Of a DNA stretch of 60,014 nucleotides, positions 44,049 to 52,851 are shown piece by piece. Location of the stretch: positions 1 through 60,014 of the forward strand of contig NZ_WUAX01000006.1 of assembly GCF_009806985.1 (NCBI RefSeq), in the 5' to 3' direction. The notes beneath the pieces were generated by a model. That model searched no databases. It saw only the letters and a list, made by a program, of their open reading frames with translations, and had not been told where the DNA came from. The position numbers and the translations under genes are program-made. Each line of letters starts with the position of its first letter. The first letter of the stretch is position 1. This stretch comes from Halorubrum sp. JWXQ-INN 858 (lineage in GTDB: Archaea > Halobacteriota > Halobacteria > Halobacteriales > Haloferacaceae).

Positions 44049-44193
44049 CACCGACCGCCCATCCGCATCGCCCGCGTCACCCACCGCCACCCGCATCGCC
44101 TGCCTCACCCACCGCCCACCCGCATCGCCTGCCTCACCCACCGCCCACCCGCACCGCCCGCGTCGCCAACCACCCATTCCGCACCGCCCGCGT
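44049..44193. repeat. Five tandem 28-30-bp units in a divergent promoter spacer
   Basis: Units start at 44049, 44078, 44106, 44135 and 44164, sharing CACCCACCGCCCACCCGC and CGCCTGC/CGCCCGC halves. They fill most of the spacer between DUF92 and the prenyltransferase-like gene and end ten bases before its TATA-like box. Confidence 0.8.
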
Positions 44194-44203
44194 CGCCCGC
44201 GGG

Positions 44204-44213
44204 CTTTTATACG
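44204..44213 (+). promoter_or_regulatory. TATA-like box of the cis-prenyltransferase-like gene
   Basis: CTTTTATACG centred 26 bp before the GTG at 44234. It supports the GTG start and a leaderless transcript. Confidence 0.6.
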
Positions 44214-44233
44214 CGTCGGCCGGATCCGTACCC

Positions 44234-44842
44234 GTGGGTCTGTACGACGCGTACCTGGCCGTTCGCCATCGCCTCCACGAGAGCGATCCGCCGGATCACG
44301 TCGCGATCGTGATCACCGAGCGGGACCTCCTCGCCGACGGCGCGTACGACACGCTGACGGCCTCGCTCGGGTGGGCGTTCGACTACGGTACCGAACGCGT
44401 CACCGTCTCCGTCTCCGTGCTCGACGAGTCCGTTATCGGGACGCTCGCGCGGGAGTTCCGCGAGCTCGACGCTCCGAAACCCCTCGCCGTCCGCACGCCC
44501 GGCGACACCGACCCGGTCGACGCGCCGATCCGGGTGAACGTCGGACTGGGCGGGAAAGCGGAGTTCACCGAGGCGGTCCGCGAGCTCGCCGCCGACGTCG
44601 ACGACGGGGTCCTCGACCCCGAGGCGATCGACGAGGAGCAGGTCGCAGAGCGGCTGGTGTTCCCCGCGGAGCCCGACCTCGTGATAAAGACCGGCGCGGA
44701 GCGACTCTCGGACTTCGCCATCTGGCAGTCGGTGTACGCGGAGCTCTACTTCACGGACGTGAACTGGCGGGACTTCCGGAAGCGCGACTACCTCCGCGCG
44801 CTGCTCGACTTCCAGGACCGACAGCGGCGGTTCGGCCGGTGA
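44234..44842 (+). CDS. Cis-prenyltransferase (UPP synthase) homologue lacking the catalytic N-terminal motif
   Basis: A 202-residue protein whose second half is clearly UppS family: DLVIKTGAERLSDFAIWQ, ELYFTDVNWRDF and RALLDFQDRQRRFG (about 150-202), containing the RxS/WQ and dimer regions. The N-terminus reads HVAIVITERDLLADGA where active enzymes have a HIAIIMDGNxRWA motif. The catalytic Asp and the GNRR phosphate clamp are therefore absent, and the protein is about 50 residues short. Eukaryotic NgBR/Nus1 subunits show the same kind of loss and work as partners of an active subunit. The GTG at 44234 is chosen from the TATA position. Confidence 0.8.
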   Translation: MGLYDAYLAVRHRLHESDPPDHVAIVITERDLLADGAYDTLTASLGWAFDYGTERVTVSVSVLDESVIGTLAREFRELDAPKPLAVRTPGDTDPVDAPIRVNVGLGGKAEFTEAVRELAADVDDGVLDPEAIDEEQVAERLVFPAEPDLVIKTGAERLSDFAIWQSVYAELYFTDVNWRDFRKRDYLRALLDFQDRQRRFGR

Positions 44843-44922
44843 TCGCGCCCCGTCGGCGCGGTGTGGTTCGACGTGTGCGCCCCGTCGGTAGGTGACCGCC
44901 CAACGGCGGTCCGTTCCTCCGT

Positions 44923-45075
44923 TTAAAAGCTCCTAACCCGCCGCTTAAAAGCGACCGAGCCGCCAGTTGAGATCCGACGGGGTGCTCTGCTTAACAGAGC
45001 CGATCTGCCGCTCAAAAGGGCCGTTCCACGGTTAAAAGCGGTCGATCCACTACTTAAAAGCGGTCGATCCGTCCC
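44923..45075. repeat. Six to seven 20-24-bp copies of the pccX gene end, each with a stop codon
   Basis: The pccX coding end, top strand TTAAAAGCGGTCGATCC (stop at 45054), recurs at 45032, 45012, 44991, 44967 (degenerate), 44945 and 44923, spacing 20-24 bp. Five of the six extra copies keep a TTA or TCA triplet, a stop on the gene's strand. Confidence 0.85.
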
Positions 45076-45452
45076 GCCGCCGTCCACGGATCCGTCGGCG
45101 TCCCCGTCGGGACGCGCACGGGCCGTCCCTGCAGTCGGTCGACGCGCCCGGCGAATGCCCACCGACGACCGTGCCACGACGCGTCGTCGTCGGCCGCCTC
45201 GGCCGCGGCGACCTCGCGGTCCCGGAGGTGTGCGCCGACCGCCGCGGCGATGGCCGCGGCCTCGGCGTCGTCCGCGTCGTCGGGGATCGAGAGCCCGTCG
45301 AGCGCGCGGGCGACGGCGGCCTCGGGCGGGTGACCGGTCGCCCCGCCGATCTCGTCCGATTCGTCCGTCTCGTCCCCGTCTACGTCAGTCTCGTCCCCGT
45401 CCATCTCGTTCGTCTCGTCCTCGTCCACCTCGTCAGCGCGCTCGGTCGCCAT
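45054..45452 (-). CDS. pccX: Small third subunit of propionyl/acetyl-CoA carboxylase (PccX-like)
   Basis: A 132-residue acidic protein whose start shares one base with the pccB stop (TGATG). The N-terminal 40 residues are almost all Asp/Glu/Thr. A short helix-rich middle ([18 protein letters not shown]) and a basic Trp-containing end ([16 protein letters not shown]) resemble the epsilon/PccX accessory subunits that stabilise the carboxyltransferase. In Haloferax mediterranei PccX is needed for propionyl-CoA carboxylase activity. The identification leans on position as well as sequence. The biotin carboxylase subunit gene is not in the window on this side. Confidence 0.7.
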   Translation of the reverse strand: MATERADEVDEDETNEMDGDETDVDGDETDESDEIGGATGHPPEAAVARALDGLSIPDDADDAEAAAIAAAVGAHLRDREVAAAEAADDDASWHGRRWAFAGRVDRLQGRPVRVPTGTPTDPWTAAGRIDRF

Positions 45453-46996
45453 CAGATGGGGATGTTGCCGTGCTTCTTCTCCGGCTGGTCCGACCGTTTC
45501 CCCTTCAGGACGTGGAGGTCGTCGACGAGCCGCGCGCGGGTCTCGGCCGGTTCGATGACGTCGTCGACGAAGCCGCGGTCGGCGGCGGTGTACGGGTTCG
45601 CGAACTCGTCGCGGTACTCGTCGATGAGCTCCTGTCGGCGCGCCTCGGGGTCGTCGGCCTCCGCCAGCTCCTCGCGGTAGAGCACGTTCACCGCGCCCTT
45701 CGGCCCCATCACCGCGATCTCGGCGGTCGGCCACGCGTAGTTGACGTCGCCGCCGATGTGTTTCGAGGACATCACGCAGTACGCGCCGCCGTACGCCTTG
45801 CGCGTGATGACCGTCAGGAGCGGCACGGTCGCCTCCGAGAAGGCGTACAGCAGCTTCGCGCCGTGCCGGATGATCCCGTTGTGTTCCTGATCGGTGCCGG
45901 GCATGAACCCGGGCACGTCCTCGAAGGTGAGGATGGGGACGTTAAAGGCGTCACAGAAGCGGACGAACCGCGCGCCCTTCTGGCTCGACTCGATGTCGAG
46001 CGTGCCCGCGTTCACGCGAGGGTTGTTTGCGACGACGCCGATCGAGTGGCCGTCGAGCCGGGCGAACCCGACGATCACGTTCTTCGCGAAGTCCTCGTGG
46101 ACCTCGAAGAAGGAGCCCTCGTCGACGACCCCGCCGATCACGTCGTGCATGTCGTACGGCTTGCGGGGGGCGTCCGGGACGACGCCCGCGAGGTCGTCGT
46201 CGGCCCGCTCCGGGTCGTCCCACGGCTCGACGCGCGGCGGGTCCTCCACGTTGTTCGCGGGGAGATACGAGAGCAGCCGGGCGATGTCGTCGAGCGCGTC
46301 CTCCTCGCTGTCGGCGGCGAAATGGGCGACGCCCGAGGTCGACGAGTGGGTGACCGCGCCGCCGAGCTCCTCGAAGCTCACCTGCTCGCCCGTCACCGTC
46401 TCGACGACGTCGGGGCCGGTGATGAACATGTGCGAGGTGTCTTTCACCATGAACGTGAAGTCGGTGATGGCTGGCGAGTACACCGCGCCGCCGGCACACG
46501 GCCCCATGATCGCCGAGATCTGCGGGATCACGCCGGACGCCTCCGTGTTGCGCCGGAAGATCTCCGCGAAGCCGCCGAGCGAGGCGACGCCCTCCTGGAT
46601 GCGCGCCCCGGCCGAGTCGTTGAGTCCCACGACGGGCGCGCCGACGTCCATCGCCTTGTCCATCACCTTACACACCTTCTCGGCGAACACCTCGCCCAGC
46701 GACCCGCCGAAGACCGTGAAGTCGTGTGCGAACACGAACGTCTTCCGGCCGTCGACCTCGCCGTACCCGGTCACGACGCCGTCGCCGGGGACCTTCCGCT
46801 CCTCCATCCCGAACGTGTGGTTTCGGTGGGTCCGGAACCGGTCGAACCCGTGGAACGTGCCGTCGTCGAGGAAGTAGTCGATCCGCTCGCGCGCGGTGAG
46901 TTTCCCCTTCTCGTGTTGGGACGCGATCCGGTCCTCGCCGCCGCCCTTCTCGGCCCGCTCGCGCCGCTCACGCAGGTCCTCGATGCGATCGTCCAT
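45452..46996 (-). CDS. pccB: Acyl-CoA carboxylase, carboxyltransferase (beta) subunit
   Basis: A 514-residue crotonase-fold carboxyltransferase that moves CO2 from biotin to propionyl- or acetyl-CoA. The N-terminal [82 protein letters not shown] and AYGGAYCVM with the acyl and biotin oxyanion Gly loops are intact. Ends [10 protein letters not shown], as is usual. The ATG at 46996 is used; a GTG two codons upstream (47002) would give the common [11 protein letters not shown]-terminus. It feeds methylmalonyl-CoA for propionate use or bioplastic precursor supply. Confidence 0.92.
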   Translation of the reverse strand: MDDRIEDLRERRERAEKGGGEDRIASQHEKGKLTARERIDYFLDDGTFHGFDRFRTHRNHTFGMEERKVPGDGVVTGYGEVDGRKTFVFAHDFTVFGGSLGEVFAEKVCKVMDKAMDVGAPVVGLNDSAGARIQEGVASLGGFAEIFRRNTEASGVIPQISAIMGPCAGGAVYSPAITDFTFMVKDTSHMFITGPDVVETVTGEQVSFEELGGAVTHSSTSGVAHFAADSEEDALDDIARLLSYLPANNVEDPPRVEPWDDPERADDDLAGVVPDAPRKPYDMHDVIGGVVDEGSFFEVHEDFAKNVIVGFARLDGHSIGVVANNPRVNAGTLDIESSQKGARFVRFCDAFNVPILTFEDVPGFMPGTDQEHNGIIRHGAKLLYAFSEATVPLLTVITRKAYGGAYCVMSSKHIGGDVNYAWPTAEIAVMGPKGAVNVLYREELAEADDPEARRQELIDEYRDEFANPYTAADRGFVDDVIEPAETRARLVDDLHVLKGKRSDQPEKKHGNIPI

Positions 46997-47185
46997 CGTC
47001 ACGCCGGACCACCCTGAGTCATTGTCTGCAGGTTGGCAAGCGACGGCAAAAGGGTTCCCCTCCGCGACGACACCGAGGTTCGACGGTCGTCGTATCGAGC
47101 GCCTCGGTCGTCGTCGCGGCACGCCGGACTCGCCGCCGCGGGGCGCCGGGCTGTGGCCGGTTCACACGCGCGGGCGGCGTTCGAC

Positions 47186-47196
47186 GGTTTTAAACA
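47186..47196 (+). promoter_or_regulatory. TATA-like box of the L1-L10-P1 operon
   Basis: GGTTTTAAACA. Transcription would start near 47217-47222, giving a leader of about 60 nt before the uL1 ATG, unlike the leaderless genes elsewhere in the window. Confidence 0.6.
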
Positions 47197-47210
47197 CCTC
47201 ATGGGCCATT

Positions 47211-47253
47211 CTCCGATGAGACAGGCTTCGCCTGTTTCACTGACCCGTAGGAG
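47211..47253 (+). promoter_or_regulatory. Putative uL1 autoregulatory leader hairpin
   Basis: The mRNA leader can fold with ACAGGC/GCCTGT (47221-47235, loop TTC) inside, asymmetric GATGAG and TTTCACTGACC internal segments, and outer CTCC/GGAG pairing. Archaeal uL1 represses its own operon by binding a leader structure that mimics its 23S rRNA site. A strong SD, GGAGGTGA (47269-47276), follows. The fold was made by eye. If the transcript starts near 47217 the outermost pairing would be lost. Confidence 0.5.
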
Positions 47254-47279
47254 CTACCTGCGTACTACGGAGGTGAAAA

Positions 47280-47918
47280 ATGGCAGACACAATACAAGAG
47301 GCCGTCACTCTCGCGCTGACCGAGGCCCCCGAGCGGAACTTCCGCGAAACGGTGGACCTCGCCATCAACCTGCGAGACCTCGACCTCAACGATCCGTCGA
47401 ACCGAGTCGACGAGTCCGTCGTGCTGCCGGCTGGAACGGGGCAGGATACTCGAATCGTTGTCTTCGCGGAGGGCGAAACCGCCGTTCGCGCCCAGGACGT
47501 CGCTGACGAAGTGTTCGACAGCGACGACCTCGAGGAGCTAGGAGACGACGACGACCGCGCAAAGGACCTGGCCGATGAGACCGACTTCTTCATCGCGGAA
47601 GCCAACCTGATGCAGGACATCGGGCGGTACCTCGGTACCGTCCTCGGTCCGCGCGGGAAGATGCCTACCCCACTGCAGCCGGACGACGACGTCGTCGACA
47701 CAGTCAACCGGATGATGAACACGGTGCAGCTCCGATCGCGAGATCGGCGTACCTTCCACACGCGCGTCGGCGCGGACGACATGGACGCCGAGGCGATCTC
47801 GAGCAATATCGACGTCATCATCCGCCGTCTCGAGGCCGACCTCGAGAAGGGACCGCTCAACATCGACGGGATCTACGTCAAGACGACGATGGGTCCCGCG
47901 AAGGAGGTGCCCGTATGA
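47280..47918 (+). CDS. rpl1: Large ribosomal subunit protein uL1
   Basis: A 212-residue ribosomal stalk-base protein. The N-terminus [33 protein letters not shown] is the family's first helix and strand. [15 protein letters not shown] and [10 protein letters not shown] are conserved RNA-binding segments. The protein is acidic, as is usual in halophiles. First gene of the operon, with a good SD; its end overlaps the start of rpl10 by four bases (ATGA). Confidence 0.95.
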   Translation: MADTIQEAVTLALTEAPERNFRETVDLAINLRDLDLNDPSNRVDESVVLPAGTGQDTRIVVFAEGETAVRAQDVADEVFDSDDLEELGDDDDRAKDLADETDFFIAEANLMQDIGRYLGTVLGPRGKMPTPLQPDDDVVDTVNRMMNTVQLRSRDRRTFHTRVGADDMDAEAISSNIDVIIRRLEADLEKGPLNIDGIYVKTTMGPAKEVPV

Positions 47919-48946
47919 GCACCGTCCGCAAGACCGAGACGATCCCGCAGTGGAAGCGCGACGAGGTCGACGAGCTCGTCGAGTTCATCGACTCGTTCGC
48001 GTCCGTCGGGATCGTCGGCGTCGCCGGCATCCCGAGCCGCCAGCTCCAGGCCATGCGCCGCGAGCTGCACGGCTCCGCGGACGTCAGGATGAGCCGCAAC
48101 ACGCTCACCCTTCGAGCCCTCGATGAGGTCAACGAGGGCGTCGAGGAGCTGGCGGGCTACGTCGAGGGGCAGGTCGCGCTCATCGGCACGAACGACAACC
48201 CGTTCGGTCTCTTCAAGCAGCTGGAAGCCTCGAAGACCCCGGCACCGATCAACGCCGGCGAGGTCGCCCCGAACGACGTCGTGATCCCCGAGGGCGACAC
48301 CGGCGTCGACCCCGGACCGTTCGTCGGCGAACTCCAGACGGTCGGCGCGTCCGCGCGCATCCAGGACGGCTCGATCGTCGTCACCGAGGACTCGAAGGTC
48401 CTCGAGGAGGGCGAGGTCGTCGACGAGGACCTCGCGAGCGTCCTGACCGACCTCGGCATCGAGCCGAAGGAAGTCGGGCTCGACCTGAAGGGCGTCTACT
48501 CCGAGGGCGTCCTCTTCGAGCCGGACGAGCTCGCGATCGACGTCGACGAATACCGCGCGGACGTCCAGTCCGCCGCGGCCGCCGCCCGCAACCTCTCGGT
48601 CAACGCCGCCTACCCGACGGCCGCCACCGCCGGCACCCTTCTCGCGAAGGCGTCCGGCCAGGCGAAGTCGGTCGGGCTGTTCGCGGAGATCGAGAGCCCG
48701 GACGTCGTGCCCGACCTCATCGGGAAGGCCGACGCCCAGCTGCGCGCGCTCGCCGCCGCGATCGACGACGACGAGGCGCTCCCCGAGGAGCTGCAGGGTG
48801 TCGAAGCCGCCCCGGCTCCGGAGACGGACGACGCCGACGAGGACGAACAGGTTACTGAAGAGGAGGACGCCGAGGAGGCCGACGACGACGCCGACGATGA
48901 CGACGGCGACGACGGCGGCGACGGTCTCGGCGCGATGTTCGGATAA
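47915..48946 (+). CDS. rpl10: Large ribosomal subunit protein uL10 (P0)
   Basis: A 343-residue acidic stalk protein. The N-terminal RNA-binding domain (about 1-105) has [21 protein letters not shown] and [22 protein letters not shown]. An archaeal insertion domain follows, then helices that bind P1 dimers ([20 protein letters not shown] onward). The end is a Glu/Asp run closing with GLGAMFG, the factor-binding tail shared with P1. Translationally coupled to rpl1. Confidence 0.95.
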   Translation: MSTVRKTETIPQWKRDEVDELVEFIDSFASVGIVGVAGIPSRQLQAMRRELHGSADVRMSRNTLTLRALDEVNEGVEELAGYVEGQVALIGTNDNPFGLFKQLEASKTPAPINAGEVAPNDVVIPEGDTGVDPGPFVGELQTVGASARIQDGSIVVTEDSKVLEEGEVVDEDLASVLTDLGIEPKEVGLDLKGVYSEGVLFEPDELAIDVDEYRADVQSAAAAARNLSVNAAYPTAATAGTLLAKASGQAKSVGLFAEIESPDVVPDLIGKADAQLRALAAAIDDDEALPEELQGVEAAPAPETDDADEDEQVTEEEDAEEADDDADDDDGDDGGDGLGAMFG

Positions 48947-48964
48947 TACAACGAGGTTACACCA

Positions 48965-49291
48965 ATGGAATACGTTTACGCTGCGCTCATCCTGAACGAG
49001 ACTGGCGAAGAGATCAACGAGGACAACATCACCGGCGTGCTCGAGGCCGCCGGCGTCGACGTCGAGGAATCCCGCGTCAAGGCGCTCGTCGCCGCGCTGG
49101 AGGACGTCGACATCGAGGAAGCCATCGAGACGGCCGCCGCCGCGCCCGCCGCGGGTGCCGCCGCCGCCTCCGGAGCCGCCGACGGCGACGACTCCGACGA
49201 CGAGGAAGAGGAGGCCGCCGAGGAGGAAGACGACGAGGACGAGGAGGAGGACGACGACGGCGGCGAGGGTCTCGGCGAGCTGTTCGGCTAA
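48965..49291 (+). CDS. rpl12: Ribosomal stalk protein P1 (archaeal L12)
   Basis: A 108-residue protein. The N-terminal dimerisation helices start [18 protein letters not shown], an Ala/Gly hinge follows ([16 protein letters not shown]), and a long acidic stretch ends GLGELFG, which recruits translation GTPases. It starts 18 bp after rpl10 behind a weak GAGGT. Length is usual for archaeal L12. Confidence 0.95.
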   Translation: MEYVYAALILNETGEEINEDNITGVLEAAGVDVEESRVKALVAALEDVDIEEAIETAAAAPAAGAAAASGAADGDDSDDEEEEAAEEEDDEDEEEDDDGGEGLGELFG

Positions 49292-49351
49292 CGCCGGACC
49301 CCGACCCGACCGCGTCCCCTCGGACGCGCCGACCTCGACGACCACACCGAC

Positions 49352-49356
49352 TTTTT
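49352..49356 (+). terminator. T-run after the ribosomal stalk operon
   Basis: GACTTTTTATC, about 60 bp beyond the P1 stop. Short T-runs end transcription in archaea. It could also be a TATA-like element for the next gene, so the call is weak. Confidence 0.3.
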
Positions 49357-49443
49357 ATCGACCCTGCCCGTCGACGAGCGGTCGCGCTACCGCGGTCCCG
49401 TCCGTGGGTTTTATCGGTCGACGGACGAGTGTCCACGACCGAG

Positions 49444-49635
49444 ATGGAGATCGTCGACGGCGACAAGGCCGAGTGCGACCGGTGTGAGTCCGTGTTCCCG
49501 CTCGAAGACGTCTCGCTCCTCGAGAAGGAGACCAACCGGGCCTACGAGAAGGTGTTGTGCGAGCCGTGTCTCGCGGCGATCGGCGTCCCGAAGGGGTACA
49601 CGCTGCGCCGGGACGTCACCCATCTCGGTCGGTGA
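49444..49635 (+). CDS. Small two-CxxC zinc-ribbon protein
   Basis: A 63-residue protein with CDRCESVFPLEDVSLLEKE and CEPCLAAIGVP, a four-Cys treble-clef or ribbon likely to bind one zinc, followed by a basic end (YTLRRDVTHLGR). GGTTTTATCGG lies 33 bp upstream of the ATG at 49444. The GTG at 49429 in the same frame would be too close to that box. Haloarchaea have many such one-zinc-finger microproteins; role unknown. Confidence 0.65.
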   Translation: MEIVDGDKAECDRCESVFPLEDVSLLEKETNRAYEKVLCEPCLAAIGVPKGYTLRRDVTHLGR

Positions 49636-49644
49636 CTCCCCGGC

Positions 49645-49695
49645 GGGTCAGACGAGCACGGGTCAGTCGACGAGCACGGGTCAGTCGACGAGCTC
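49645..49695. repeat. Tandem in-frame 18-bp copies of the histidine kinase gene end
   Basis: Top strand GGGTCAGTCGACGAGCTC (49678, spans the stop at 49681-49683), GGGTCAGTCGACGAGCAC (49660) and a shortened GGGTCAGACGAGCAC (49645). On the gene's strand each unit ends in its own TGA, and the 18-bp unit keeps the reading frame. Confidence 0.85.
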
Positions 49696-51246
49696 GACGC
49701 CGCTGACCTCGAACCGAGCTCCGCCGGCCGTGCTTTCCTCCACGCGAACGGTCCATCCGTGCGCCTCGACCACCTGTTCGACGATCCGCAGCCCGAACCC
49801 CGAGCCGTTCCGCGTCGTCGAGTAGCCGGCGTCGAACACCCGGTCCCGGTCGTCCGCCGGGATGCCCGGCCCGTCGTCCTCGAGGTAAAAGCCGGTCCCG
49901 TCCGCCAACTCGCCGACGGTGACCACGACGTCCCCGTCCGCGTGTTCGATCGCGTTCCGGACCGCGTTCTCGAACGCCTGTCGGACGCGTCCCGTGTCGG
50001 CGCGGATCGATCGGTCGGTCGCGGCGACGAGCGTCGCGCCGTCGGTGTCGACGGCGGCCCGGCAGTGGTCGACGAGCGCCGCGAGCGACACGGCTTCCGG
50101 GTCCGTCGGGGCCGCCCCGTCGCGAGCGAGACGGAGCAGGTCGCCGACGAGCGTCTCGATCCGGTCGAGCGCGTAGTCGACGTCGCCCAGGTGGTCGACC
50201 TCGATCCCCTCCCGATCCAGCTCCGCGCGAGCCAGGTCCAGCCGACCCTTCGCGACGGCGAGCGGGTTCCGGACGTCGTGGCTGACGACGCCGACGAACC
50301 GGTCGAGCCGCTCGTTCTGTCTGGTGAGGTCCTCCCGGCTGGACACCTGATCGAGCGCTGCGACGGCGCTGTCGGCGAGTATCCGCCCGAAGGCAACGTC
50401 CTCGTCGTCGAAGGTCCCGGGTTCGTGTGAGCCGACGACGAGCGCGCCGTGTCCCGCGAGCGGGACCGTGAGCTGGCTCCGGATCGGCGTCTCCGGGTCG
50501 AATACGTCCGGGTCCTCCGGGACGTTCCCGATCGCCTCCGGCTCGCCCCGCTCGAAGACGCGCCAGACGATGCTGTCGCCGGGGCCGTACGTCGGCGGGC
50601 CTCCGGAGAGGTTCTCGGCGGCGCCCGTCGAGGCGACCGGCTCGATCGCGTTCGCGTCTGCGTCGTAGAGGTACACCGTGCTCGCGGCCAACCCGTGGAT
50701 CTCGCTGGCGGCCTCGACGGCGACGTTCGCGACCTCCGCTTCCGTGTCCGCGGCGATCAACCCCGTCGTCGCCTCGTGGAGCGCCGTCAACCGTCGAGGG
50801 CACACCGCGTCGGGGGCGTCAGCCTCGGACACGGCGCGGCGCTCGTCTCCCACTGCAGGGGTGGCGTCGGCGACCGTCCCGCCGGTAGCCTCGGCGATCC
50901 GCTCCGCCAGCTTCGCGTACCGTCCCTCGGTTCCGTCGTCGACGACGTAGCCGGTGACGCCGGCGGCGATCGCCTCGGCCGCGACCGCCTCGCTTCCCGC
51001 CCCCGTAAAGAGGAGGAACGGGAGGGTGACGTGACCCTCGCGGACTCGCTCGAGCAGGTCGATCCCGCTTCCGTCGGGGAGATCGTAGTCACTGACGACA
51101 CACGTGATCGGCTCGGTCGCGAGGGTCTCGAGCGCGCGCTCGCCGTCGGGTGCCGTGTACAGCGTCGCGCCCGGGAGCCGCCGTGACAGCTCCACCCGTG
51201 TGTCCTCGAGCGAACCGACGTCGGGGTCGACACAGAGGACGTGCAT
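49681..51246 (-). CDS. Hybrid sensor: receiver-GAF-histidine kinase
   Basis: A 521-residue soluble signalling protein. The REC domain (about 1-120) has the phospho-Asp in CVVSDYDLPDGSG. A GAF domain (about 150-295) includes LYDADANAIEPVAS and SQLTVPLAGHGALVVGS. HisKA has VGVVSHDVRNPLAVAKGRLD (phospho-His about 320). HATPase has NAVRNAIEHA (N box), DDGPGIP (G1) and GSGFGLRIVE (G2). No membrane helix. Receiver-first kinases of this type are common in haloarchaea, with light, oxygen or taxis inputs. An in-frame ATG at 51348 sits 30 bp after a TATA-like box, but its extra 34 residues are basic and not domain-like, so I kept 51246. Confidence 0.85.
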   Translation of the reverse strand: MHVLCVDPDVGSLEDTRVELSRRLPGATLYTAPDGERALETLATEPITCVVSDYDLPDGSGIDLLERVREGHVTLPFLLFTGAGSEAVAAEAIAAGVTGYVVDDGTEGRYAKLAERIAEATGGTVADATPAVGDERRAVSEADAPDAVCPRRLTALHEATTGLIAADTEAEVANVAVEAASEIHGLAASTVYLYDADANAIEPVASTGAAENLSGGPPTYGPGDSIVWRVFERGEPEAIGNVPEDPDVFDPETPIRSQLTVPLAGHGALVVGSHEPGTFDDEDVAFGRILADSAVAALDQVSSREDLTRQNERLDRFVGVVSHDVRNPLAVAKGRLDLARAELDREGIEVDHLGDVDYALDRIETLVGDLLRLARDGAAPTDPEAVSLAALVDHCRAAVDTDGATLVAATDRSIRADTGRVRQAFENAVRNAIEHADGDVVVTVGELADGTGFYLEDDGPGIPADDRDRVFDAGYSTTRNGSGFGLRIVEQVVEAHGWTVRVEESTAGGARFEVSGVELVD

Positions 51247-51775
51247 GGGGACCGATCGCCGTTTCGACGGAAATACGCTTCGGCGGCCCGTTGACCCTCC
51301 AGTAGACCTCGGATACCGACCGAGCCGTGGGCGATACAGGGGGCGCATCGAGCGATCTCGTGATCGATCGTTCGTTTATAAATGGATCTGGATCGGAAAA
51401 CGTCGTTATAAACGATCGATGCGGTCGGCGCGCGCGACTCCGGCGCGCGCGAGGTCGTCGGACTCCGCCCGCCTGCCGAGGTTGGGGAGGCGTGAGGCTG
51501 TGGTGCGGGTGCGTTCGAGTGCGCTCCTCTTCGTGGTCGTACCGGGTACTGCCGGCCCCTCACGACGCTCCACTGATAAACGACCACGACGCTCCGTCAC
51601 GACTCCGTATAAACACGATGGGCGACGACTCACTCGATTCGCACGCGTCAGCGACCTGCCGTTTCAAGCGAGAGCGTGTCTGAGGAATAACGTTTCAGCG
51701 GAGCCAGAGCGTATGTTCTGACCGATATTGTACGAACATTTATGTAAATAGAGTATCTCTTCTGTGTGTTAATCG
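51247..51775. other. Long intergenic region with an inverted TATA-containing repeat
   Basis: No convincing gene. At 51367-51380 CGATCGTTCGTTTA and at 51406-51418 TTATAAACGATCG form an interrupted inverted repeat, each arm containing a TATA-like core. They are candidate promoters for the kinase or for an operator. A GCGCGCGCGA direct repeat lies at about 51430 and 51445. From about 51690 the DNA becomes A+T-rich, leading into the atypical gene at 51776. Confidence 0.5.
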
Positions 51776-52621
51776 ATGACTAAAGAACAATACAGACCGA
51801 CAACACGACGAGCAGTTCTGGGAGGAATCGGGGCTGCAGGTGTGGGCGGTGTTATCGGAACAGCGACTGCAGAACCGGGAGGAGGCCAGGGGTTTCCACC
51901 ACGAGGACGTACGGAGTATACCGAACCGGAACCGCTCGGTAACGGAGAAGTAATGGCCTTCTACACCGAGCACCCCGACTACAATTGGCAGTACATCGGC
52001 GTAGAAATGACCGCCGAAGCCGCTACCATCGATGAAACCGAGTACGGTGAACCTGACCTCGTTGCCATCGACTTCCCCGGCGACACACGATTCGAATGGC
52101 TCGGACTCAACTGGATGCCGGAAGGCCACGGCCCGCCGGACGTATACGGTGTCCCGCACTTCGACATTCACTTCTATCTGGATCCGGAAGACCGGATCAA
52201 CGAGATCCCCTGGATCAACTATCCGCCCGGAACAGGGGATCCCTATGAGAGCGAACTCGCCGACGATCAATTCCCGCCGGGATACTTCCGAACGCGCGCA
52301 GTCGTGAATAGCATGGGTGAGCATCTTTTCGATGCGAACTCCCACGAGTGGGCCGAACCCGGAATCCCAAGCGGCGAAGACTTCACCCAAAGCTTCGTGT
52401 GGGGTCACTGGGACGGGAATTTGAACTTCTTCGAGCCGATGATCTCGACCGAGTTCTTCGAATCCCTCGATCAAACTGTCGTCAATTCGATCAGTATGCC
52501 CGAACGAATGCCTGACGCTGGAAACTATCCAACCGAGTACCAGATTGCCTACCACCGAAATCGGGATTCCTACACAGTCACGCTGAAAACCTTCGAACCC
52601 TTCGAGGCGTCCGAGGGATAG
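51776..52621 (+). CDS. Tat-exported protein of unknown function, atypical composition
   Basis: A 281-residue protein. The Tat signal TTRRAVLGGIGAAGVGGVIG (about 9-28) ends at ATAEPGG with no lipobox Cys, so the protein is released. The mature part is rich in Pro, Tyr, Trp, His and Phe; VYGVPHFDIHFYLDPED (about 122-138) and SFVWGHWDGNLNFFEP are its most distinctive stretches. The PHFDxHFY string resembles DUF5602/TTHB210-like proteins, but I hold that loosely. Codon use is visibly less G+C-biased than in neighbouring genes, suggesting recent transfer. No operon partner. Confidence 0.7.
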   Translation: MTKEQYRPTTRRAVLGGIGAAGVGGVIGTATAEPGGGQGFPPRGRTEYTEPEPLGNGEVMAFYTEHPDYNWQYIGVEMTAEAATIDETEYGEPDLVAIDFPGDTRFEWLGLNWMPEGHGPPDVYGVPHFDIHFYLDPEDRINEIPWINYPPGTGDPYESELADDQFPPGYFRTRAVVNSMGEHLFDANSHEWAEPGIPSGEDFTQSFVWGHWDGNLNFFEPMISTEFFESLDQTVVNSISMPERMPDAGNYPTEYQIAYHRNRDSYTVTLKTFEPFEASEG

Positions 52622-52851
52622 ATCGAACCTCGGTATCGATACCCGAGATCCTCTCCGATCACGGTCGAGCCTCCACGTTCGTCACGACGTGCTACATCTA
52701 CGCTGTGTCTCTCTCGCGGCTATCGGCGCACCGCCTCGGATCGGGAGCTCTTCTGCCACTCAGTGGAAGTCCCCAGCGGCCAGCCGCGTCGGACGAACAT
52801 GTCTGAAGGGGAGGGTTCAACGGAGCCGTGGTTCAGCATCGCCCGGACGAG

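Noticed and set aside
44049..44193. CRISPR array
   Set aside because: The 29-bp units are directly adjacent, without unique spacers, and no cas genes are nearby. The same holds for all other arrays in the window.
51246..51348. N-terminal extension of the histidine kinase from ATG 51348
   Set aside because: The TATA spacing fits, but the extra 34 residues are strongly basic and not part of a receiver domain. It is kept as an alternative only.
51406..51633. A 75-codon minus-strand frame upstream of the histidine kinase
   Set aside because: Basic, Arg/Thr-rich product, unlike halophilic proteins, and no supporting context.
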